A stretch of 32,474 bases of DNA. Source: JBBRYW01 sp038237235 (GTDB lineage: Bacteria > Actinomycetota > Thermoleophilia > Gaiellales > Gaiellaceae). Location of the stretch: positions 1 to 32,474 of the forward strand of contig JBBRYW010000021.1 in assembly GCA_038237235.1 (NCBI GenBank), written 5' to 3'. The translations under genes and the position numbers were made by a program. The notes under the pieces were generated by a model, which was given only the letters and a program-made list of their open reading frames with translations, was not told the DNA's origin and did no database searches. Below are positions 21,812 to 29,711 of the stretch, one piece after another (positions within the stretch are counted from its first letter, which is position 1; the number at the start of each line of letters is the position of its first letter).

Positions 21812-23472
21812 ATGGTGGATGAGCGCGACCACATCGGTGGGCGGACGGGATTGCGTCTGCTCGTCGGGATGATCACGGGCCTCTGTGCCGTACTCCTGAT
21901 CTCTGGCAAGTCGGCGAGCGCGTCTGACCCCGCTACGGGACGGGTGGAACGCGTGGGCTCGCTCGGGGCCCCGGGTTCTGCGGCTGTCCAGTGCACTCCC
22001 GCCGAGAAGAAACACCGCCAGCAGGCCGTGATGACGTTCGCGCGCCGAGCGGCAGCTCGGCGAGAGGCGTACTTCAAGTCGCACCCGAAGCCCCGGGACC
22101 GCAAGCGGTTGATCAAGGAGCAACAGGCGACGCTTCGGGCACTCCAGCGTGCTCTCGCGGCCTGCTCGAACCGGCCCGTAACCCCCCCCCCGCCTGCTCC
22201 CCCTCCGTCGCCACCAAGTCCGCCGCCTCCGCCGCCCACACCTCCTCCACCACCGCTGCCTCCTCCACCACCACCGCTGCCTCCGCCGCCTCCTCCGCCT
22301 CCGCCTTCAGCGCCCCCTTTCCCGGGCGTCGGCTTTGCACCTGTCGCGCAGAAGCCCCCGTTCGCAGACGACCGCTCGTCGGTGCGACAACCGTGGGTCG
22401 GCGAGTGGGGACCGAAGAGCGATCCGTACTTCCTTCCAGGCACCGGTCATATCCGCGGGTTGATCGTGCCGGTGGACTTCTCCGACGCGCCCGCCACCCG
22501 GTCGACCGATTTCTATCGCGATCTGCTTGTGCCACCCGCAACGCGGTGGTACCGAGAGGCCTCGTACGGGCGCCTCGCACTCGACCTCACGATCCTGCCT
22601 CTCTGGTACCGCATGTCGAAACCCGCCGCGGCCTACGGCCTACAGAACTGCTGCCCCGATCAGGCCATCTACGACTTCATGGCCGAGGTCGTGCGCCTCG
22701 TCGACGCGGATGTGGACTTCAGCGCGATAGACGCTGTGTACGTGGTAGGCCCCGAAAGTTCCGGCCCGTTTCTGAACATCCTGCTGTACCGCCGGTGGCC
22801 CGGCGAAGGCATCGTCGCCGATGGCAAGGAGCTGCGCTGGGGGGTGGTCGGCAACGGCAACTTCAGGAGCCCCGAGACCGCCTACCTCCTGTCCCACTAC
22901 ATGATCACGCACGAGACGGGACACCTCATGGGGCTTGCCGACCTCTACGGAAGGGAGTGCCCTACCTGCCCCGACACCCACGACTGGGTCGGCGCGTGGT
23001 CGATGATGGACACGGCGAACCCCCATCCGCCCACTTCCTGGGCTGGGACAAGTGGCTGCTCGGCTGGCTGGACGCGGATCAGATTCGAGGGTTGACGGCG
23101 CCAGGCCAGGTGGAGGGATGGCTGACGCCGCTCGAGGCGCCGGGCGGCGTGAAGCTCGTCGTCGTGCCTATCACCGCCAGCACGCTGTACGTGATCGAGG
23201 TTCGTCAGCCGATTGGCGAGGACAAGGGGCTCTGCGACAAAGGCTTGCTTGTCTACACCGTGGATGCGAGCCTGCTGAACGGTCGAGGCCCGATCCGGAT
23301 CAAACCGGCGCAGGTGACCAGTCCGGAGCGGGTCGCACAGTGCGGCCTGAACTACAGCGCGGCGTACGACGTCGGCCCGGGAGAAGTCTCGAGGTACGAG
23401 GACAGCCTGGTGGCCGTCGAAGTCCTGGAGACGGATGGGTTCAACTACAAGGTGCGGGTCACTCGAAAGTGA
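21812..23472 (+). CDS. Secreted M6-like metallopeptidase with proline-rich linker (frameshifted)
   Basis: This is a secreted zinc peptidase-like protein of about 553 residues when the frame is repaired. A signal peptide (LRLLVGMITGLCAVLLISG, cleaved near SASA) is followed by a basic helical region. A linker of about 50 residues, almost all proline (about 22176-22320), then leads into a peptidase domain. The zinc motif HETGHLMGLADLYG begins at about residue 367 and matches the HExxHxxGxxDL pattern of M6 (immune-inhibitor-A-like) peptidases. The frame breaks at the CCCCC run 23020-23024: one extra C would read MDTANPPSAHFLGWDKW and continue in the second frame to the stop at 23472. As written, the product would end at 23095 and lose its C-terminal domain. 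The context gives no hint of a link to the catabolic genes. Confidence 0.75.
22176..22320 (+). repeat. Low-complexity CCN-rich tract encoding a polyproline linker
   Basis: A roughly 145-nt run of CC-rich codons encodes nearly uninterrupted proline with occasional Ala, Ser, Thr and Leu. It includes a ten-C homopolymer at 22182-22191. The tract keeps the reading frame from the signal peptide into the peptidase domain. It probably forms a stiff spacer between a cell-wall-proximal region and the catalytic domain, and it is a likely site of replication slippage or sequencing error. Confidence 0.8.
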
Positions 23473-23560
23473 TCGATCACGCTTCGAGCGTGCGGACCGG
23501 CTGAACGATCGACGCCCTCCCGGAACGCCGCGCGCTCAGGCGTCCAGATGTTGCGGCGAG

Positions 23561-23578
23561 ATGCTATTTCAAATATCG
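23561..23578. promoter_or_regulatory. Palindromic operator, copy 2 (upstream of hyuA)
   Basis: ATGCTATTTCAAATATCG differs from copy 1 at a single base and keeps the core TATTTCAAATA dyad. It ends 9 nt before the hyuA GTG start and overlaps a candidate -10 (TATCGT, 23574-23579), an ideal position for repression. It ties the hyu operon to the GntR/FCD regulator 1.9 kb away. Confidence 0.65.
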
Positions 23579-23587
23579 TCTCGCGCA

Positions 23588-25642
23588 GTGGCGGCGCCTC
23601 CCTCGACCGTTCGCCTCGGCGTTGACGTCGGCGGGACGTTCACCGACGTCGTCGTGTACGGGGACGACGGTCGCGCAAGCGTGAGGAAGCTGCTCTCCAC
23701 GCCGCCCGAGTACGACCGCGCCGTCATCGATGCCGTCGGAGAGCTCGTCAGCGGCGCTCCGGAGAAGATCGCGGAGGTGGTTCACGGCACGACCGTAGCC
23801 ACGAACGCCGTCCTCGAGCGCCGGGGGAGCAAGACCGCACTCGTGACCACGGCGGGCTTTCGCGACGTGCTCGAGCTGCGGCGGCTGCGCATCCCGCACA
23901 TGTACGACCTCTTCTGGCGCAAGCCGCCTCCGCTCGTGCCGCGGCGGCTGCGGACGGAGGTGAGCGAGCGGATGCTCGCGGACGGCACAGTCGAGCGCCC
24001 GCTCGACGAGACCGAGGCCCGCGCCGTCGCCGCGCTGCTGCGCGCGGAGGGCGTCGAGTCGGTCGCCGTCTGCCTGCTGCACTCATACCTCTACCCCGAG
24101 CACGAGGAGCGGCTCGGCGTGATTTTGGAGCGCGAGCTGCCGGGCGTAACCGTTTCTCTCTCGAGCGAGATCCTGCGCGAGCAGCGCGAGTACGAGCGCT
24201 CGGCCACGACCGCGGTCAATGCGTACGTTCGCCCGTTGATGTCGTCCTACCTCGACCGGATTCGAGCCGGTCTCGACGGCCTCGGCGTGCCGGCGCCGCT
24301 CAAGATCATGCAGTCCTCTGGCGGGGTGATGACGTCGGAGGACGCCAGGGCCCGCCCGGTCTACGCCCTCGAGTCCGGCCCGGCCGCGGGCGTCGTGGCG
24401 GCGCTCGGGATCGCGAGCCGTCTGGGCTACGAGAACGTGATCTCGTTCGACATGGGCGGGACGACGGCGAAGGCGTCGCTGATCGAGCGCGGCGCCGTCA
24501 CGCGCGCGCGGGAGTACGAAGTCGGCGGCTCGCTGTCGGCGGGAAGCCGGCTTCTCCGGGGCTCCGGCGAGCTGCTTCGGATCCCGGCGATCGATATCGC
24601 GGAAGTCGGCGCCGGCGGCGGCTCGATCGCGTTCCTCGACCCTGCTGGCGGCCTCCAGGTCGGGCCGCGGAGCGCCGGCGCCGATCCTGGACCTGCCTGC
24701 TACGGGCGCGGCGGAGTCGAGCCGACGATCACCGACGCCAACGTCGCCCTCGGTTTGATGCCCGCCGGCGCGCTGGCTGACGGCGAGATCTCGGTCTCCG
24801 CAGATCTCGCGGGGCGCGCGGTCGCCCGGGTGGCCGACCGGCTCGGGCTTTCCCCCCTTGACACGGCACGGGGCATCCACGACGTCGGCAATGCGCGGAT
24901 GACGCGCGCGCTCCGCTCGGTCTCCTCCGAGAAGGGCCGCGACCCGCGCGAGCTCGCGCTGGTCGCCTACGGGGGCTCGGGGCCGATCCACGCGGCGGGC
25001 CTCGCCGACGAGTTGGGAGTGCGGACCGTCCTCGTCCCCGCGCTCGCGGGCCTGTTCAGCTCGCTCGGCCTTCTCTTCGCCCGGCCGGAGCTTCACGACG
25101 TGCGCGCGTGCCGGCTCGACGCGCGGGGAACCGACCGGTCCGGCGTCGACGGCGCCTTCGCGGAGATGGCGGCGCGCCTCGAGCGGGACGCGGGCGCCGG
25201 CGAGGTCGAGTGGGCACGCAGCGCGGAGCTGCGCTACCAGGGCCAGAGCTGGGAGGTCGAGGTCGACTTTCCGGCTGGCGAGCCCCTCGACCACCTCGTC
25301 GAGCGGTTCGAGGTCGAGCACGAGCGGCTGTACGGGGTCCGCGGCGGGCCAGGCTCGCCGGTCGAGATCCGCGCCCTCCGGCTCGCCGCCCTTGGGCCTG
25401 CGAGCGGAACGCGCGTGCTCCACCTGAACGGCGCGCGGCCGGAAGCGAACGGGACACGACCCGCGCACTTCGGCGGCGAGCCCGTGGCCACGGGAATCCG
25501 CAGCCGGCAGTCGATCGGACTCGAGACCGAGCGGGGGCCGCTGCTGGTCGACGAGTACGACACGACCGTCGTCGTACCGCCTGGTTGGACCGTGCGGCGA
25601 GACCGGGAGACCGAGACCCTCCTCCTGGAGCGAGATGGCTAG
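23588..25642 (+). CDS. hyuA: Hydantoinase/oxoprolinase family protein, HyuA-type subunit
   Basis: This is a 684-aa HyuA-type subunit of the N-methylhydantoinase/5-oxoprolinase/acetone-carboxylase-beta family, an ATP-dependent amidohydrolase or carboxylase subunit with an actin-like ATPase fold. It begins with the phosphate-binding motif GVDVGGTFTDVV (about residues 11-22) and contains HGTTVATNAVLER, MQSSGGVM, ALESGPAAGV, SFDMGGTTAKASLI, AGGGSIAF and GADPGPACYGRGG in the usual order. The GTG at 23588 is chosen because conserved sequence starts at once and a TATCGT hexamer lies 8 nt upstream; the longer frame from 23435 overlaps the peptidase end. It overlaps the HyuB-type gene by 8 nt. The substrate (hydantoin, oxoproline-like lactam or other) is unknown. 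Confidence 0.9.
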   Translation: MAAPPSTVRLGVDVGGTFTDVVVYGDDGRASVRKLLSTPPEYDRAVIDAVGELVSGAPEKIAEVVHGTTVATNAVLERRGSKTALVTTAGFRDVLELRRLRIPHMYDLFWRKPPPLVPRRLRTEVSERMLADGTVERPLDETEARAVAALLRAEGVESVAVCLLHSYLYPEHEERLGVILERELPGVTVSLSSEILREQREYERSATTAVNAYVRPLMSSYLDRIRAGLDGLGVPAPLKIMQSSGGVMTSEDARARPVYALESGPAAGVVAALGIASRLGYENVISFDMGGTTAKASLIERGAVTRAREYEVGGSLSAGSRLLRGSGELLRIPAIDIAEVGAGGGSIAFLDPAGGLQVGPRSAGADPGPACYGRGGVEPTITDANVALGLMPAGALADGEISVSADLAGRAVARVADRLGLSPLDTARGIHDVGNARMTRALRSVSSEKGRDPRELALVAYGGSGPIHAAGLADELGVRTVLVPALAGLFSSLGLLFARPELHDVRACRLDARGTDRSGVDGAFAEMAARLERDAGAGEVEWARSAELRYQGQSWEVEVDFPAGEPLDHLVERFEVEHERLYGVRGGPGSPVEIRALRLAALGPASGTRVLHLNGARPEANGTRPAHFGGEPVATGIRSRQSIGLETERGPLLVDEYDTTVVVPPGWTVRRDRETETLLLERDG

Positions 25643-27311
25643 CGCCACGACGACCGCTGATCCGATCACGCAGCAGATCGTCGCGAATGCGCTCGCCTCG
25701 GTCGCCGACGAGATGGCGACGACGATCTTCCGCACCGCGCACTCGACCGTCGTCCGCGACGGGATGGACTTCTCCGCCGCGATCTGCGATGCCGCCGGCG
25801 ACACCGTCGCCCAGGCCGTGACGATCCCGTTCCACCTCGGATCGATCCCGACCGCGATGGAGTCGCTGCTCGACCACTACGGCGACCGGCTGCGGCCGGG
25901 CGACATCTACGTGCTGAACGACCCCTTCGACGGCGGGATGCACCTGCAGGACATCTTCGTCTTCAAGCCGGTCTTCGTCGGCGTAGAGCCCATCGGCTTC
26001 GCCTGCGCGACCGCCCACCACGGAGACATCGGCGGCCGTCTCCCCGGCTCGAGCGCGTGCGACAACACCGAGATCTTCCAGGAGGGCATCCGGCTGCCGT
26101 GGCTGCGGCTCTACTCGGAGGGCGAACCGGTCGAGGACGTGTTGAAGATCATCTGCGCGAACGTCCGCATCCCGCGGATGACGCTGGGCGATCTCGGCGC
26201 CCAGGTAGCCGCCTGCTCCGTGGCCGAGCGGGGACTCCAGGAGCTTGCGGAGCGGTATGGAGCCACCCGGCTCGCGACGCTGATGGACGCGCTGATCGGT
26301 CACACCGAGCGCCTCGTCCGGCACGAGATCGCCGGCTGGCCGGACGGGAGCGCCGAGTTCACCGACTACCTCGACTCGGACGGGATCGAGCCGCGCGAGG
26401 TCCCGATCCACGTGCGCGTGACGATCGAGGGCGACGAGGTGACAGCCGACTTCTCGGCCTCCGCGCCGGTGGTGCGCGGGTCGCTGAACAGCACCCGATC
26501 GTTCGTCGCCGCCGCTGTCTACCAGTCGATCCGCGCCGCGCTGACCGTCGAGGTGCCGAACACTGCCGGGGCCTTCAGGCCGGTCAACGTGATCACGAAG
26601 CCGGGGACGATCACCGAGGTGACGATGCCCGCGGCGTCGTCGATGCGCGGCGTGACCGGCTTCCGGATCGTCGACGCCGTCGCCGGGGCGCTCGCGCAGC
26701 TGATCCCGAGCCGGATCCCGGCCGCGGGCGAGGGCGGCAACTCGATCGCCGTCTTCGGCGGCAAGCGCGACGACGGCGAGCCTTTCGTCTACTACGAGCT
26801 CGTCACCGGTACGTGGGGCGGCACCCCGGAAGGCGACGGCAACGACGGCGTCTCGAACCCCGCCGCGACCGCATCGAACATCCCGGTCGAGGTGGCCGAG
26901 AGCGAGTTCCCGATCGTGATCGAGCGCTACGGGCTCGTGCCCGACACCGGCGGCGCCGGCCGTTTCCGCGGGGGGCTCGCGATCGAGCGCTCCTGGCGTT
27001 GCCTGACCCCGGACACGTCGCTGGTCGTCCGCTCCGACCGGCAGCTGCACGCACCGTACGGCCTCGCCGGCGGCGGCGGCGGAGCCTGCTCGGCGAACGT
27101 GCTCCGGCACCCTGACGGCAGCGAGGAGCGCCTGCCGCCGATGTTCTCGACCACGATCCAGCCGGGCGACGTCTTCCACCATCGGACGGCCGGCGGCGGG
27201 GGCTTCGGCGACCCGAGCGAGCGCGACCCGGAAGCGGTCGCAGAAGACGTTCTCGACGGCAAGGTGAGCGTGGAGGCGGCCCACAGGCTCTACGGAGGGG
27301 AGGCCCGGTGA
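25635..27311 (+). CDS. hyuB: Hydantoinase/oxoprolinase family protein, HyuB-type subunit
   Basis: This is a 558-aa HyuB-type partner of the preceding HyuA subunit, expected to form the heteromeric ATP-dependent enzyme. The start MASATTTADPITQQIVANAL is followed by the family motifs FRTAHSTVVRDGMDFSAAI, DIYVLNDPFDGGMHLQDI, TAHHGDIGG, ADFSASAPVVRGSLN, GGTPEGDGNDGVSN and AGRFRGGLAIER, and ends with TAGGGGFGDPSERDPEAV. No residues are obviously missing. It overlaps HyuA by 8 nt and is followed by an 82-nt gap before the DAO-family gene; the gap shows no strong terminator. Confidence 0.9.
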   Translation: MASATTTADPITQQIVANALASVADEMATTIFRTAHSTVVRDGMDFSAAICDAAGDTVAQAVTIPFHLGSIPTAMESLLDHYGDRLRPGDIYVLNDPFDGGMHLQDIFVFKPVFVGVEPIGFACATAHHGDIGGRLPGSSACDNTEIFQEGIRLPWLRLYSEGEPVEDVLKIICANVRIPRMTLGDLGAQVAACSVAERGLQELAERYGATRLATLMDALIGHTERLVRHEIAGWPDGSAEFTDYLDSDGIEPREVPIHVRVTIEGDEVTADFSASAPVVRGSLNSTRSFVAAAVYQSIRAALTVEVPNTAGAFRPVNVITKPGTITEVTMPAASSMRGVTGFRIVDAVAGALAQLIPSRIPAAGEGGNSIAVFGGKRDDGEPFVYYELVTGTWGGTPEGDGNDGVSNPAATASNIPVEVAESEFPIVIERYGLVPDTGGAGRFRGGLAIERSWRCLTPDTSLVVRSDRQLHAPYGLAGGGGGACSANVLRHPDGSEERLPPMFSTTIQPGDVFHHRTAGGGGFGDPSERDPEAVAEDVLDGKVSVEAAHRLYGGEAR

Positions 27312-27393
27312 GCACCCTACGGGTTTGGGATCGCCGGAGTAGCGGCTGCGATCAACTGTCGAGGACTCCGCATCAGCCACAAGAGGTTGACCC

Positions 27394-28566
27394 ATGACCG
27401 AGCGAGCGGATGCGGTCGTGATCGGCGCGGGCATACTGGGCGCGAGCGCAGCGCATTTCCTGACGAAGCTCGGCTACGGCGACGTGGCCTTGCTCGACAA
27501 GGGCACCGTCTGCTCAGGGTCGACGCAGTACTCTGCGGCGAACGTCCGCCAGCACTACTCGAACGAGGTGGGGATCCGGCTCGCGCTGCGCGCCGCCGAG
27601 ATGTTCTCCAGCGACGAGGAGGAGCTCGGCGGCCCGAGCGGCTTCGTCCGCTGCGGCTACATGGTGATGGCGCCCCACGGCGAGGAGCAGGCGATCCGTA
27701 AGGTCGTCCCGCTGCAGCGGTCGCTCGGCGTGCAGACCGAGATCCTCTCGGTCGACGAGCTCGCCGAGCGCTACCCCGAGATCGACGTCGACGGCGTCGC
27801 GCTGGCGTGCCTCGAGACGACCTCGGGGTACGCCGACCCCGTCCGGACGACTCGCTCGCTGGTCGAGTCGGCTCGGCGCCGCGGTCTCAGGGTGCACGAG
27901 GGACGCGAGGTGACCGGAATCGAGCGCTCGAACGGCCGGGTCACGGGCGTCCGCACCGAGACCGGCGACATCGCCACCCCCGTCGTCGTCAATGCCGCAG
28001 GGCCTTGGGGCGACCGGGTCGGCCGTCTGGCCGGGATCGAGTACACCCTCACGTTCAGCCGCGAGCACGAGGCCCAGCTCGAGGTCCCGCCCGGCTTCGG
28101 CGACCTTCCGGTCACCTCCGACGCGGTGCAGCGCTTCTACTTCCGCCCGCACGGAGCCGGCCGCATCCTCGTCGGCGAGGGCTGGCCGAAGGAGGTCGAG
28201 CCGGACGATCCCGAGACGTACGACGCGGGCACCGACGACGAGCACGTCCGGCGGATGATCGAGAAGCTGTACCGCCGCGTGCCGAACCTGCGCGACCGAG
28301 CTCGCTACATCACGGGCTACTCGGGCATGTACGACATCACCGACGACTGGTACCCGATTGTCGGCCCCGAGCCCGGGCTCGACGGCTTCTACGCCGCGTT
28401 CGGCGGCAGCGGCCACTGCTTCAAGATCGGGCCGCCGATCGGCGAGGCGCTCGCCGACGTGATCGCCGGTCGCGAGCCTGCGATCGACATCTCTCCCCTT
28501 CGCCACTCGCGCTTCGCCGAGCGCGACACGTTCAGCTCCGTCTGGGGGCCTGGCAACCGCGCATGA
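27394..28566 (+). CDS. FAD-dependent oxidoreductase, DAO family
   Basis: This is a 390-aa flavoprotein of the DAO family, relatives of which include sarcosine and dimethylglycine oxidases, D-amino acid dehydrogenases and glycerol-3-phosphate dehydrogenase. The N-terminal dinucleotide motif VIGAGILGASAAHFL is at about residues 9-23, with an acidic residue at the end of the second strand (LLDKG). CSGSTQYSAANVRQHYS follows and resembles the flavin-contact segment of sarcosine-oxidase-like enzymes. The C-terminus has YDITDDWYPIVGPEPGLDGFY and GGSGHCFKIGPPIGEALAD, the usual FAD-closing region. An AGAGG site precedes the ATG by about 8 nt. It overlaps the enolase-superfamily gene by 4 nt. It probably oxidises an N-methyl or secondary amine related to the hyu substrate; that is inference. 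Confidence 0.88.
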   Translation: MTERADAVVIGAGILGASAAHFLTKLGYGDVALLDKGTVCSGSTQYSAANVRQHYSNEVGIRLALRAAEMFSSDEEELGGPSGFVRCGYMVMAPHGEEQAIRKVVPLQRSLGVQTEILSVDELAERYPEIDVDGVALACLETTSGYADPVRTTRSLVESARRRGLRVHEGREVTGIERSNGRVTGVRTETGDIATPVVVNAAGPWGDRVGRLAGIEYTLTFSREHEAQLEVPPGFGDLPVTSDAVQRFYFRPHGAGRILVGEGWPKEVEPDDPETYDAGTDDEHVRRMIEKLYRRVPNLRDRARYITGYSGMYDITDDWYPIVGPEPGLDGFYAAFGGSGHCFKIGPPIGEALADVIAGREPAIDISPLRHSRFAERDTFSSVWGPGNRA

Positions 28567-29711
28567 AGATCGTGGGCGTAGAGAGCACCCCGCTGGCGAT
28601 CCCACTCGTGCGCCCGTTCCACTGGAGCTCCGGCGCGCAGCTCGGCGCCAACCTCGTGCTCTGGACGGTCGAGACCGACGACGGGCAGGTCGGCTACGGC
28701 GACTCGATCTGCGAGCACCCGGCCGCGATCGAGGCCTACGGGCAGCTGATTGCGGAGGAGTTCCGCGGCCGCGCGCCGGGCGACGTCGAGGCGGCACTCG
28801 GCGAGCTCTGGCACAAGGGTCGCTGGCGCGTGACGCCGCACTGGACGAACCAGATCCTCGCCGGAATCGAGGTGGCCTGCTGGGACGCGCTCGGCAAGGC
28901 GCTCGGCGTTCCCGCGTCGACGTTCCTCGGCGGGCGGGTCCGCGACGAGGTCGATTTCATGGCGTTCCCGCAGGGAGAGACGGCGGAGGAGCTCGCGCGC
29001 CACGCCGGCGAGCTCGCCGCGCAGGGCTACCGTGTCATCTACGCAAAGGTCGGCCGCGCGCCGGAGGCTGACGAGGAGGCGGTCGCGGCCGTTCGCGACG
29101 CGATCGGGCCCGACGCGCTGCTCCGCGTCGACCCGAACGAGGCGTGGGACGTGCCGACGGCGATCGAGCGGATCCGGGGGCTCGAGCCGTACGGGATCGA
29201 CTGGGTCGAGCAGCCCGTCGCAGCCGGAAACGTAAACGGCCTCGCGCGCGTGCGGCGCGCGGTCGAGACGAAGATCGCGGCCGACCAGGCCGTCCACACG
29301 GCGCCCGAGCTCCTTGCCGTGCTCGAGCAGGAGGCGGCGGACGTGATCGTGCTCGGCCACCACGAGTGCGGTGGCATCTGGCGCCTCCGCCAGCTCTCCT
29401 ACCTGGCGAACGAGCACGGGCTCCCGCTTAACCGGCACGCCTGCATGGAGAGCGCGATCTCGACCTTCGCGGCGCTCCAGGCGATGTCCGCCATTCCCAA
29501 CCTCACAACGGGTAACCAGGTGATGCACCAGCTGCTCGCCGAGCCGCTCGTCCTTGACCCGCCCGAGCTCGCCGGGGGGCGAGCACCGGTGCCGGACGGC
29601 CCCGGCCTCGGCTTCGAGCTCGACCTAGACGCCGTCGAGCGCGCGCACGCGCGTTACCGGGAGCACGGCCCGTATCGGTCGGTCGAGGCTGCGCGCGTGT
29701 GGGGCGAATGA
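28563..29711 (+). CDS. Enolase superfamily enzyme (mandelate racemase / muconate lactonizing type)
   Basis: This is a 382-aa enolase-superfamily member with a capping domain (about 1-125) and a barrel domain. Metal ligands are visible: D190 with N192 (RVDPNEAW), E216 (WVEQP) and D241 (AADQAV). On one face a single lysine, K162, remains of the usual KxK motif, with Tyr at 160 in place of the first Lys. On the other face, the position normally holding a Lys or Asp reads LGHHECGG (G265, H266, H267), and H292 (LNRHACMES) aligns with the mandelate-racemase histidine. The acid/base set is therefore unlike the textbook MLE or MR groups. It is coupled to its neighbours by ATGA overlaps on both sides. 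The reaction is unknown: racemisation, epimerisation or dehydration. Confidence 0.87.
   Translation: MKIVGVESTPLAIPLVRPFHWSSGAQLGANLVLWTVETDDGQVGYGDSICEHPAAIEAYGQLIAEEFRGRAPGDVEAALGELWHKGRWRVTPHWTNQILAGIEVACWDALGKALGVPASTFLGGRVRDEVDFMAFPQGETAEELARHAGELAAQGYRVIYAKVGRAPEADEEAVAAVRDAIGPDALLRVDPNEAWDVPTAIERIRGLEPYGIDWVEQPVAAGNVNGLARVRRAVETKIAADQAVHTAPELLAVLEQEAADVIVLGHHECGGIWRLRQLSYLANEHGLPLNRHACMESAISTFAALQAMSAIPNLTTGNQVMHQLLAEPLVLDPPELAGGRAPVPDGPGLGFELDLDAVERAHARYREHGPYRSVEAARVWGE

Noticed and set aside
22182..22320. The C-rich region as a CRISPR-like or tandem DNA repeat
   Set aside because: It has no unit of constant length and no spacers; it is simply proline codons within one gene.
23435..23587. 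A longer N-terminus for the first HyuA
   Set aside because: It overlaps the peptidase end and the operator, and the Cys/Arg-rich sequence has no family similarity; the GTG at 23588 fits better.
25056..27434. A 792-codon open frame on the minus strand
   Set aside because: It is antisense to hyuA/hyuB, rich in Arg, Pro and Ala, and has no recognisable motif. It is a by-product of high GC at third codon positions.
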